Origin: an uncultured Mollicutes bacterium
Lineage (GTDB): Bacteria > Bacillota_I > Bacilli_A > ML615J-28 > CAG-313
DNA length: 24,282 nt
Reading direction: 5' to 3'
Assembly: GCA_900538885.1 (NCBI GenBank)
Contig: UQAI01000024.1
Coordinates: forward strand, 1-24,282
In this document: piece by piece, positions 1 through 7,130 of the stretch
Numbering within the stretch: position 1 is the stretch's first letter
Layout of the letters: every line of letters starts with the position of its first letter
Made by a program: the position numbers and the translations under genes
Notes under the pieces: model-generated
Seen by the model: the letters and a program-made list of their open reading frames with translations, nothing else
Told to the model about the DNA's origin: nothing
Databases searched by the model: none

Positions 1-22
1 AAAATATAAAATAGTATATAAT

Positions 23-28
23 TATAAT
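23..28 (+). promoter_or_regulatory. Possible -10 box upstream of queT-like gene
   Basis: A perfect TATAAT hexamer sits about 20 bases before the ATG at 48. The matching -35 would fall at or before the window edge, so only half of the promoter can be judged. The surrounding 47 bases are almost pure A/T, where TATAAT can occur by chance. No aptamer-like preQ1 riboswitch is visible in the short leader. Confidence 0.3.
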
Positions 29-47
29 ATAACAAGTGGTGATAAAA

Positions 48-537
48 ATGAATAACAAAAGAAAAGAACAAATAATAAGTATAACAAAAATAGCTATTGT
101 TGCGGCACTATACATTGTATTAACCGTTCTGATATATCCATTATCATTTAATGAAATTCAAGTTCGCTTTTCAGAAGTGCTACTATTGCTATGCTTTTTT
201 GACAAAAAAATATGGAATAGGAATAGTTGTAGGATGCGCAGTTTCTAACTTATTTAGTCCTATCCCGTTAGATGTTTTATTTGGAACCGTTCAAACAATT
301 GTTGCGGTAGTATTGATTGGCTATTTAAGACCATTAATCTTGTCATTGATATTAACGATTCTATCCATGGTAATAGTAGGATTAGAAATCGCGGTAATAT
401 CAAGTTTTGATATGTGGTGGTTAATTACGATTCAAGTAATGGCAGGAGAAGCCATTGTCCTACTTGGTATCGTATATCCGTTAAGTTTTCTACTTAAACG
501 TAGTAAATCTTTTATGAAGATAATAAAATTAAGTTAG
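48..537 (+). pseudogene. queT: QueT-family ECF transporter S component, frameshifted
   Basis: Multi-pass membrane protein of the QueT family (PF06177), whose members are the substrate-binding S components of ECF transporters, thought to import queuosine precursors. The family pattern is visible as YPLSFNEIQVRFSE, then GIVVGCAVSNLFSP and PLDVLFGT. The first half is read from ATG 48, preceded by a GTGGTGAT ribosome binding site. The second half is in the +1 frame and ends at TAG 535-537. The break is in the run of seven A at 204-210: removing one A gives DKKYGIG and a continuous protein of 162 aa, the normal family length. Whether this is decay, phase variation, slippage during expression or a sequencing error cannot be told from one sequence. 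The family call is strong; the substrate is inferred from the family. Confidence 0.8.
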
Positions 538-547
538 GAGTGATATT

Positions 548-1447
548 ATGAAAGTTTATGATACGCATAGTGATATATTTTCAAATTTATACGAACGTAA
601 AATTAGTGGTGAGAAAAATGTATTTGAGAAATATCATCTTTCACCAATGACAAAGGGAAATATTAAAGGTGGCATTTGGGTAGTTTATAGTGAATGTGAT
701 TTTGATGTTTATGAAGCGTATAAAATAGCCTTAAAAGAATTTGAACCATTTAAAGATAATTATGATGTTGTTTATGGACTTGAAGGATTAAGAAATGTTC
801 ATACTTTAGACGATTTAAATAAAATGTATGAGTTAGGTGTTAGACATGCTATGCTTACATGGAATGAAGAAAACCACCTAGCTACAGGCGTTGCTGGAGA
901 TGCTAATAGAGGATTAACAAAAACGGGAAAAGAATTCCTTGATTATATGAAAAGTCACCATATGATGATAGATGTTTCGCATTTAAATATTAAAAGCTTT
1001 TATGATGTTGTTGATTATGTTGGAGATACCGTAATTGCTAGTCACTCAAATGCGTATAGTTTAAGTGATCATCGCCGTAATTTAAACGACGACCAATTAA
1101 AGATGTTAAAATCGGTTGGAGGCTATGTAGGGGCAGTAAGTGCTAGAAACTTTGTATCAAAAGATCCAAGCCTTCAAAATGTTAAAGGGTTAGCTAACCA
1201 AATAATTTATTTAGGTGATAAACTAGGAATTGACCATATAATGCTTGGACTTGATATTATGGATTTCCTTAAAGGATATGAAGGCGATAATGCTAACTTA
1301 GATGATTTAAGGGGCCATGGTGATACGCTTAATTTAATTGAAGAATTAAAAAGAAGAAATTTAACAAATGAAGAAATAGAAAAAATAGCATATAAAAATT
1401 TTATGAATTATCGGAAAGGAATGAAAATTAATGAAAAAAATGATTAA
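548..1447 (+). CDS. Membrane dipeptidase-like peptidase, family M19
   Basis: Zinc dipeptidase of the M19 (renal/membrane dipeptidase) family, 299 aa. Members cleave dipeptides and often accept a D-residue at the second position, so a role on wall-derived peptides is plausible. The metal ligands can be placed: the N-terminal H-x-D (H7, D9), bridging E79, H145 in DVSH, H166 in ASHSN, and D236 in GLD. The stretch GVRHAMLTWNEEN followed by GLTKTGKEFL is typical of the family. No signal peptide is present, so it acts in the cytoplasm. The start ATG follows TAGGAG, in which the stop codon of the upstream gene is part of the ribosome binding site. The 3' end overlaps the next gene by 17 bases, which suggests co-translation. 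Confidence 0.9.
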   Translation: MKVYDTHSDIFSNLYERKISGEKNVFEKYHLSPMTKGNIKGGIWVVYSECDFDVYEAYKIALKEFEPFKDNYDVVYGLEGLRNVHTLDDLNKMYELGVRHAMLTWNEENHLATGVAGDANRGLTKTGKEFLDYMKSHHMMIDVSHLNIKSFYDVVDYVGDTVIASHSNAYSLSDHRRNLNDDQLKMLKSVGGYVGAVSARNFVSKDPSLQNVKGLANQIIYLGDKLGIDHIMLGLDIMDFLKGYEGDNANLDDLRGHGDTLNLIEELKRRNLTNEEIEKIAYKNFMNYRKGMKINEKND

Positions 1448-3902
1448 AAAAATTTCTATTTGTACTCTATTTATGGCTTTACTTTCACTTACTATTTTTA
1501 GCTCAGTATCAACACCAAAAGCCAGTTGGTTGGGACCTACATCTTTAGAACCATATCAACAAAAAGAAGAAGATATGCGTGCAGTTTGGGTTGCGACAGT
1601 TGGTAACTTAAATATTGAAGCTCAAATTGGCAAGGGACAAGCCGCAATAACTCGCTGGAAAAATAATTATCTTGCAATTCTTGATCAAGCAGAAGCCAAC
1701 AACTTAAATACAATTGTTTTCCAAGTGCGTCCTGCTAATGATGCTTTCTATCCATCTAAATATAATCCATGGAGTACATATCTTACTCCAGATGGTACAG
1801 ATCCAGGATGGGATCCACTAGAATGGATGATTGAAGTAACACATGAAAGAGGAATGGAATATCATGCATGGTTAAATCCATATCGTGCTTCCACTTTAAC
1901 TGTTGCGAAAAGCATAACAGCAACTGACCCAGCATCAAAAGCTAGTGTTATTATTGATTATAATGTAGCTGAATATAATGAATACAAAGAAAGCTATTAC
2001 AAAAACTTACGAGAAGCAAATCCTGATATTAACAACCCTGTTCTTACAACGGGAGAAGAGCTATATCAAAACGTATTATATGGCACTGAAGACAAGTTCA
2101 TTTTAAATCCAGCTTCTGAAAAAGTTCAAAAACATATTGAAAATACAATTGCTGAAATAGTAGATAATTATGAAATTGATGGCATTCATTTTGATGATTA
2201 CTTCTATCCTAAAACAACAAGTTATAAAGGTACTAACGCAACTTACAAACAATACACTTTCTCATGTGAACCATCAGTTGATTTAGCTGATTACAATAGA
2301 TATCTTGCTACAACCGAAGATACACCGTTATCTATTTATGATTGGCGTAGAGAAAATGTAAATAAATTGATTAAAAGTTTAGGCGAAATGATTCGTACAA
2401 AGAATGCTACAAAAGAAACTAAATGCGCATTTGGAATAAGTCCTGCGGCACGTTGGGCCCCATCTATTCAAGCGTGTACATCATCACCTGAACGTGGTGC
2501 TGAAGGTGGAATGAGTGGAAGCTGTAATAATTACTACTCTTATTCAGATTTATACGCAGACACATATAAATGGGCTAAAGAAGAATGGATTGACTACATT
2601 ACTCCACAAAATTATTCAAACTTAGAAAGGGATTATGGAGAAATTACTAAATGGTGGTATCAAGCATTAGCAGGTAGTAAGACTAAATTATACATAGGTA
2701 CAGCCTTATATCAAGTTTCACCAACATGGGGTGATGCTGGAGTATCAGAAATGTATTTCCAAATTCTATATAATGGAACTAACAATTATAATGTTGATGG
2801 ATATTTTATTTTTAGTTACTCAAGTTTAATATCAAAGAATGGTAAATCAGCGATGAAACCAATTATTAATTATGCGTGGAAATATCCAGCGTTGACTCCA
2901 CTTTATGGTCATTACACTTATGACAAAAAGGTTACTGAAGAATCAAAAGTTGAATCAATGGAATTATCTGGCGATAAAATTATAGTTAACTTTACGAAGG
3001 TTAATGGTGCTAAAGGTTATGGACTTTACAAGTTTAGTGAAAATGAAGAAATTAATTTTGATGTAGCTCACCGTGTTGATGTAAAATTAAATAACAATAA
3101 ACCATTTGAAATAACAAAAGAAGAAGGTTCTAAATATGTTATTGTAACGTATGATCAAGACAATAGTATTTATGAAAAGTATACAGTTGTTGATACTAAC
3201 AATGGAGAACCAACTGCTAAAGTAACTACGAATAAAGAAAACTATAAAACGCTAGAAACAGCAATTTTAAATATAAATGTTCAAGATGTAGATAGCACTA
3301 CTTTTACAGTTAAAGTTCAATATACTGATGGCGTATTAGGCCAACAAATTACTAAAACTGCTAAAGTAAATGAAGAATTAAAAGTTGAATATCAGCTTCC
3401 TAATAGAGTGTCTGATAATGGTAAATTTATAATACTTATAAGTGATGAGTTAAATACCATAACAATTGAAAAGAATGTTAAAGTAACAAATGACGCACCA
3501 AAAGCAAAATTTAATTTACCAAAGTTTTATAAAGATAAAGAAACAGAGCTAACTATTGAAGTAGACGATGATAATGAAATTATAAACTATGAATTACTAT
3601 TCACTGATGATGGTGAAAACTATAACTATCAAATTGACAAAGGTGAAGTTACAGTCAAAGATGGTAAAGCAACAATTAGCATTAAATTTACTGGTCAAGT
3701 TGAAACAGAAAAAGGTAAGTTTAGACTAAAACTTAATGATGGAATTAACAAAGTAGAGGTAGATTCTCCAACATTTAGTGTTGTTAAAGAAAAAGAATCA
3801 TCAGGCCGTTGCTCAACTGTAATGCCTATTCAACATTTAATAGCTCTAAGTGCAATTCTTGCTGCAACAACAATAATTCTTAGAAAGAAAGGTAACAAAT
3901 AA
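1431..3902 (+). CDS. Secreted, membrane-anchored GHL10 (DUF187) family glycosidase
   Basis: Glycosyl hydrolase-like 10 protein (PF02638), 823 aa, of the group containing Bacillus YngK and E. coli DigH (YddW); DigH acts on peptide-free peptidoglycan glycan strands. A lysine-rich signal peptide covers about residues 1-31 (cleavage near PKA/SW). The TIM-barrel domain runs from RAVWVATVGNLN (about 50) to about 485, with FQVRPANDAFYPSKYNPWS, HAWLNPYR and DGIHFDDYFYP. The acidic pair D255-D256 in that last motif is the likely catalytic site. Three beta-rich Ig/Fn3-like regions follow at about 500-790. The last 33 residues read SGRC, a hydrophobic helix, then RKKGNK, which resembles a C-terminal sorting tail; no LPxTG motif is present. 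The start ATG has AAAGGA upstream and overlaps the dipeptidase gene. The family is certain; the wall substrate is inferred. Confidence 0.9.
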   Translation: MKKMIKKISICTLFMALLSLTIFSSVSTPKASWLGPTSLEPYQQKEEDMRAVWVATVGNLNIEAQIGKGQAAITRWKNNYLAILDQAEANNLNTIVFQVRPANDAFYPSKYNPWSTYLTPDGTDPGWDPLEWMIEVTHERGMEYHAWLNPYRASTLTVAKSITATDPASKASVIIDYNVAEYNEYKESYYKNLREANPDINNPVLTTGEELYQNVLYGTEDKFILNPASEKVQKHIENTIAEIVDNYEIDGIHFDDYFYPKTTSYKGTNATYKQYTFSCEPSVDLADYNRYLATTEDTPLSIYDWRRENVNKLIKSLGEMIRTKNATKETKCAFGISPAARWAPSIQACTSSPERGAEGGMSGSCNNYYSYSDLYADTYKWAKEEWIDYITPQNYSNLERDYGEITKWWYQALAGSKTKLYIGTALYQVSPTWGDAGVSEMYFQILYNGTNNYNVDGYFIFSYSSLISKNGKSAMKPIINYAWKYPALTPLYGHYTYDKKVTEESKVESMELSGDKIIVNFTKVNGAKGYGLYKFSENEEINFDVAHRVDVKLNNNKPFEITKEEGSKYVIVTYDQDNSIYEKYTVVDTNNGEPTAKVTTNKENYKTLETAILNINVQDVDSTTFTVKVQYTDGVLGQQITKTAKVNEELKVEYQLPNRVSDNGKFIILISDELNTITIEKNVKVTNDAPKAKFNLPKFYKDKETELTIEVDDDNEIINYELLFTDDGENYNYQIDKGEVTVKDGKATISIKFTGQVETEKGKFRLKLNDGINKVEVDSPTFSVVKEKESSGRCSTVMPIQHLIALSAILAATTIILRKKGNK
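3801..3899 (+). other. C-terminal SGRC-TM-RKK anchoring tail
   Basis: The tail of the secreted GHL10 protein begins with Ser-Gly-Arg-Cys, continues with a hydrophobic segment of about 20 residues (IALSAILAATTIIL core), and ends in a basic cluster RKKGNK. This is the three-part layout of known C-terminal sorting signals such as LPxTG, GlyGly-CTERM and MYXO-CTERM, but with a Cys-containing head motif. The simplest reading is a membrane anchor; processing at the Cys is speculative. Confidence 0.55.
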
Positions 3903-5155
3903 TGGAGTTAAGAAAATATCAAAGTGATGATTTAGTACGCTACTGGGACACTAAAGAACCAATTGAAATACCTAGTTCATACACCTTTAGAGAAAATGAA
4001 GTAAGAGGTATTTGGGTTTCCAATGTCGCAAACATTGATACCCCTAAAGGACTTCCAGTCGAAGAATATCAAGCCTATTTAAAACAAATGATTAAAAACA
4101 TTGCTGACTTTAAATTAAACACAATAATTTTCCAAGTTAGACCAAATAGTGATGCCTATTATGAATCTAAATTAAATCCATGGTCACGTTATATCACTGG
4201 AGTTGAAGGCAAAAACCCAGGCTTTGATGTTCTTGCATTTGTAATAGCAGAAGCAAAGAAATATGGAATAAAAGTTCATGCTTGGATGAACCCATATCGT
4301 GTTTCAAACACACCCCTTGAACAATTAAATATGACAAAAGAAGAGTATTTAAATACTCTTGATGAACTTAATTTCGCAAGACGTCATCCTGAACATACAA
4401 TTCTTGATGGTACTAATAAAATTATTCTTTCACCATCGCATCCAGAAGTTATAGACTTTGTTGCTGAAACAATTATGGAAGTAGTAAATAACTATGATGT
4501 TGAAGGCGTCCATATTGATGATTACTTTTATCCATATGCTAAAATACCAGAAGAATTAGAACATGAAGATTATTTGAAGTATCGTGAAACACCTACCCAA
4601 ACTCTTGATGATTTTAGAAGAATGAATGTAAATAAAATGATTAAAAAGATTCATGATGAACTGAAAAAATCGTTTAACAAAACTGGTAAGCAAGTGCTAT
4701 TTGGAATTAGTCCATTTGCGATATATCGTACTCATTCATCAATTGTAGAAGGCGGTTGGGACAAAGGATCTTATAATGCACCAGGTGCTTTACAATGCTA
4801 TAGTGAACTATATTCTGATGTTTATAAATGGATGAAAGAAAACTGGATTGATTATGTTGTTCCTCAAGTATATTTTCCATTTGAAAGAAAAGATGTTACA
4901 TATCATGACTTAACAAAATGGTGGAGTAATCTTGCTAAAGAAACTGGCACAATCCTTTATATCGGTATGGGACTTTACCAAATGGGTTCAAATGAGGTAT
5001 GGCAAAACCCTAAAGAAATTGTAAATGAATTAATGTTCAATCGTAATTTTGATAACATTGAAGGAACAATATTTTTTACATATCGAGACATTGTTAAAGG
5101 ACAAAATCAGGTAAAAGACCAAGCTTTAGATGAAATTAAAGAACTTTGGAAATAA
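3902..5155 (+). CDS. Cytoplasmic GHL10 (DUF187) family glycosidase
   Basis: Second GHL10 protein, 417 aa, consisting of the catalytic barrel only. It repeats the landmarks of its upstream neighbour: VRGIWVSNVANIDTP, FQVRPNSDAYYESKLNPWS, HAWMNPYR, and EGVHIDDYFYP with the acidic pair D206-D207. It has no signal peptide, Ig-like regions or anchor, so it should act in the cytoplasm, presumably on fragments taken up after the secreted enzyme has cut. The start codon shares one base with the stop of the previous gene (TAATG, 3900-3904) with AAAGG ahead of it, a layout for translational coupling. It is the last gene before the terminator. The two look like a duplicated pair specialised for outside and inside. 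Confidence 0.88.
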   Translation: MELRKYQSDDLVRYWDTKEPIEIPSSYTFRENEVRGIWVSNVANIDTPKGLPVEEYQAYLKQMIKNIADFKLNTIIFQVRPNSDAYYESKLNPWSRYITGVEGKNPGFDVLAFVIAEAKKYGIKVHAWMNPYRVSNTPLEQLNMTKEEYLNTLDELNFARRHPEHTILDGTNKIILSPSHPEVIDFVAETIMEVVNNYDVEGVHIDDYFYPYAKIPEELEHEDYLKYRETPTQTLDDFRRMNVNKMIKKIHDELKKSFNKTGKQVLFGISPFAIYRTHSSIVEGGWDKGSYNAPGALQCYSELYSDVYKWMKENWIDYVVPQVYFPFERKDVTYHDLTKWWSNLAKETGTILYIGMGLYQMGSNEVWQNPKEIVNELMFNRNFDNIEGTIFFTYRDIVKGQNQVKDQALDEIKELWK

Positions 5156-5161
5156 AAAAAT

Positions 5162-5193
5162 AAGAATCTTAAGGGAACTTAAGGTTCTTTTTT
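5162..5193 (+). terminator. Rho-independent terminator after the GHL10 genes
   Basis: A 12-bp stem, AAGAATCTTAAG paired with CTTAAGGTTCTT (one G-T wobble), encloses a GGAA loop and runs into six T (5188-5193). It starts seven bases after the stop codon of the second GHL10 gene. It separates the first transcription unit from the promoter that follows. Confidence 0.88.
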
Positions 5194-5213
5194 CCTACTT
5201 TTTTTGACAATTT

Positions 5214-5231
5214 TTGTAAATATTGTAAATA
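5214..5231 (+). repeat. Tandem 9-mer TTGTAAATA x2
   Basis: Two perfect adjacent copies of TTGTAAATA lie between the terminator and the promoter, ending 14 bases before the -35. Placement upstream of the promoter is suitable for an activator site or UP-like element, but AT-rich repeats of this size can arise by chance. There is also a TTGACA at 5204-5209 just upstream, without a good -10 partner. Confidence 0.4.
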
Positions 5232-5245
5232 ATCAAGTTTATCAC

Positions 5246-5274
5246 TTGAATAAAAACGTTTTCTTTGGTATAAT
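5246..5274 (+). promoter_or_regulatory. Sigma-A type promoter of the glycan transport operon
   Basis: TTGAAT (5246-5251), a 17-base spacer and a perfect TATAAT (5269-5274) preceded by TGG, which supplies an extended -10. Transcription would begin near 5281, giving a leader of about 40 bases before the GH20-like gene. No later promoter of similar quality or terminator was noticed up to the window end, so this probably drives the whole downstream gene cluster. Confidence 0.8.
5251..5264 (+). promoter_or_regulatory. cre / LacI-family operator-like palindrome
   Basis: TAAAAACGTTTTCT fits the B. subtilis catabolite-responsive element consensus TGWAARCGYTWNCW at 13 of 14 positions (A instead of the first G). 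Its core AAAACGTTTT is a perfect palindrome with the central CG typical of LacI/GalR-family operators. It lies between the -35 and -10, so a bound repressor would block RNA polymerase. It could serve CcpA or a dedicated sugar-responsive LacI-type regulator; neither gene is in the window. Confidence 0.6.
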
Positions 5275-5323
5275 AAGTACGATTATATTGGGGGAGTTTT
5301 ACCCTCATAAAGGAGATGGAAAA

Positions 5324-7129
5324 ATGCAACTAGTCCCTACACCAAAAAAATGCACAGAAAATAACGAGCATTTTTCATTGAATACGGCATTAGTATGTAA
5401 TAATGGGGAGTTTTCAGATACCCTTGTTACAACACTTAAAAACGAATTGAAAATCAAAAATTTAGAGATAGGTTCGAATAATGCACAAATTGAATTTATC
5501 AAGCAAAAACTAAAAGATGAAGAATACATCTTAGATGTAAAAAAAGATAAGATTACAATTAAAGCATCAAGTGACCGCGGAATCTTTTATGGAATTAAAA
5601 CGCTAAAGCAATGTGTTAATAAATCAACTGTAATTGGTTGTCATGTTGAAGATAAACCTGACCTTGCGATTAGGGGAGTTATGATAGATATTAGTAGATC
5701 TAAAGTTCCTACACTTAAAACTTTAAAACAAATGGTTAAATTATTTAGTGATTTGAAGTATAATCATTTGGAACTTTATGTAGAAGGTTTTTCATATGAG
5801 TATCAAAACTTTCCTGAAGTTTTAGTCAATAATAACTACATTAAGTTAGAAGATTATTTAGCCCTTGAAGAATTCGCTGAAGCAAACTATATTGATCTCG
5901 TTCCTAACCAAAATGGTTTTGGGCATATGAGTGAATGGCTTGCTCTTGATAAATATCACAAACTAAGCGAATGTGAAGATGGCTTTGATATATGGGGTTC
6001 ACATCGTCCGTCTAGTACACTTGATCCAACGAATAAAGAAAGCTTTAAATTAGTTAAAAAAATGTATGATGATATGCTACCACACTTTAAATCAAAATAT
6101 TTCAATATGAATTTTGATGAACCATATGAATTAGGCCATGGTAAAAGTGCGAAAGCAGTAAGCGAATCATCAAAAGAAGATGTATACATAGATTTCTTAA
6201 TTCCTCTTTGCAAGGTTGTTAAGAAATATCAAAAAACCCCAATGATATGGGGAGATGTACTAGTTAATCATCCAGAAGCTATAGGAAGACTTCCAAAAGA
6301 TTTAATCTTTATTGACTGGGGCTATAATTTAGGCTATGATTTTGCAAGCCATGGTGAAATGCTTAAAGATAAAAAAGTTAAATTCATGATGGCGCCAGGC
6401 ACATCAACTTGGAGTACTATTACAGGTCGTTATGATGATATGTTAGGTTCAATCACAAATAGTGCATTCGCTGTAAAGAAAAATAATGGACTAGGTTTAC
6501 TTGTTGCCGATTGGGGTGATATAGGACATCTTCAATATTTACCATTTAGTTATCCTGGTTTCATTTATGGAGCACAATGTGCTTGGAGTGAACCAAATGA
6601 AGAAGTAATAAAACCTAAACTTGAAAAATTGTTAGGTGAAGAAACCGCAAGTGTCATTTTAAGACTTGCGACATACACAAGACTAGAAGGCCCATACCGC
6701 GATTATGGTAGTCGCCTCTTTAGTGCAATTCTTTGGGCTGAACATGCACAAAGAGAAGAAAATGATGTTGAATATTTCTTAAATAAAATGCAAAGCAATT
6801 TAGTTGATGAAGCTAACTTAAACCAACTTGAAAAAATGTTTAGATTATGTTTAGTTGAACTTGGCACAATCGATAGCATTGAAAAAGCTGAAGTTCAAAA
6901 CAGTATCAACTTATTACTAACACTTGTTGATATTCAACGTAACTTAAGAAAGGTAATAGAACAAAATCAAACTAAAGTGTTTGATAAAGATCTTTTGATT
7001 CTACAAGCCTTCTTAGGTAAACACTATGAATTATGGTGCTTACGCAATATACCTGCTGGGTTCATTCCTAGTGGTAACCGCATTAAATGGTTGATGAAAA
7101 TATTAATGGAAATAGATGAAAGGAGTTAG
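5324..7129 (+). CDS. GH20-like beta-N-acetylhexosaminidase, cytoplasmic
   Basis: Family 20-type glycoside hydrolase, 601 aa. GH20 enzymes remove terminal GlcNAc or GalNAc by substrate-assisted catalysis. Residues 1-110 look like the alpha/beta domain that precedes the barrel (LVPTPKK at the start, IFYGIKTLKQ near its end). The TIM barrel starts at IRGVMIDISRSKVPTLKTLK, and the paired catalytic residues D265-E266 lie in FNMNFDEPYELG, in place of the more usual HxGGDE. There is no signal peptide, so it would act on imported sugars. The start at 5324 is chosen because AAAGGAGATGG lies at 5309-5319; the open frame upstream is promoter DNA. It is the first gene of the operon. GH20 family is likely; the exact sugar is unknown. 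Confidence 0.82.
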   Translation: MQLVPTPKKCTENNEHFSLNTALVCNNGEFSDTLVTTLKNELKIKNLEIGSNNAQIEFIKQKLKDEEYILDVKKDKITIKASSDRGIFYGIKTLKQCVNKSTVIGCHVEDKPDLAIRGVMIDISRSKVPTLKTLKQMVKLFSDLKYNHLELYVEGFSYEYQNFPEVLVNNNYIKLEDYLALEEFAEANYIDLVPNQNGFGHMSEWLALDKYHKLSECEDGFDIWGSHRPSSTLDPTNKESFKLVKKMYDDMLPHFKSKYFNMNFDEPYELGHGKSAKAVSESSKEDVYIDFLIPLCKVVKKYQKTPMIWGDVLVNHPEAIGRLPKDLIFIDWGYNLGYDFASHGEMLKDKKVKFMMAPGTSTWSTITGRYDDMLGSITNSAFAVKKNNGLGLLVADWGDIGHLQYLPFSYPGFIYGAQCAWSEPNEEVIKPKLEKLLGEETASVILRLATYTRLEGPYRDYGSRLFSAILWAEHAQREENDVEYFLNKMQSNLVDEANLNQLEKMFRLCLVELGTIDSIEKAEVQNSINLLLTLVDIQRNLRKVIEQNQTKVFDKDLLILQAFLGKHYELWCLRNIPAGFIPSGNRIKWLMKILMEIDERS

Positions 7130-7130
7130 C

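Noticed and set aside
1..47. Possible preQ1 riboswitch ahead of the queT-like gene
   Set aside because: Only 47 AT-rich bases are available and no hairpin or aptamer motif is visible in them.
5204..5323. In-frame upstream extension of the GH20-like gene from TTG 5204
   Set aside because: It would run through the promoter and cre-like site, encodes no family-like sequence, and the AAAGGAGATGG at 5309-5319 points to ATG 5324.
5956..6213. Open frame on the - strand inside the GH20-like gene
   Set aside because: It is fully opposite the conserved catalytic barrel and has no recognisable protein sequence.
7116..7130. Earlier ATG for the giant SBP
   Set aside because: The AAAGGAG ribosome binding site (7119-7125) lies inside that extension; ATG 7131 is correctly spaced and starts a normal signal peptide.
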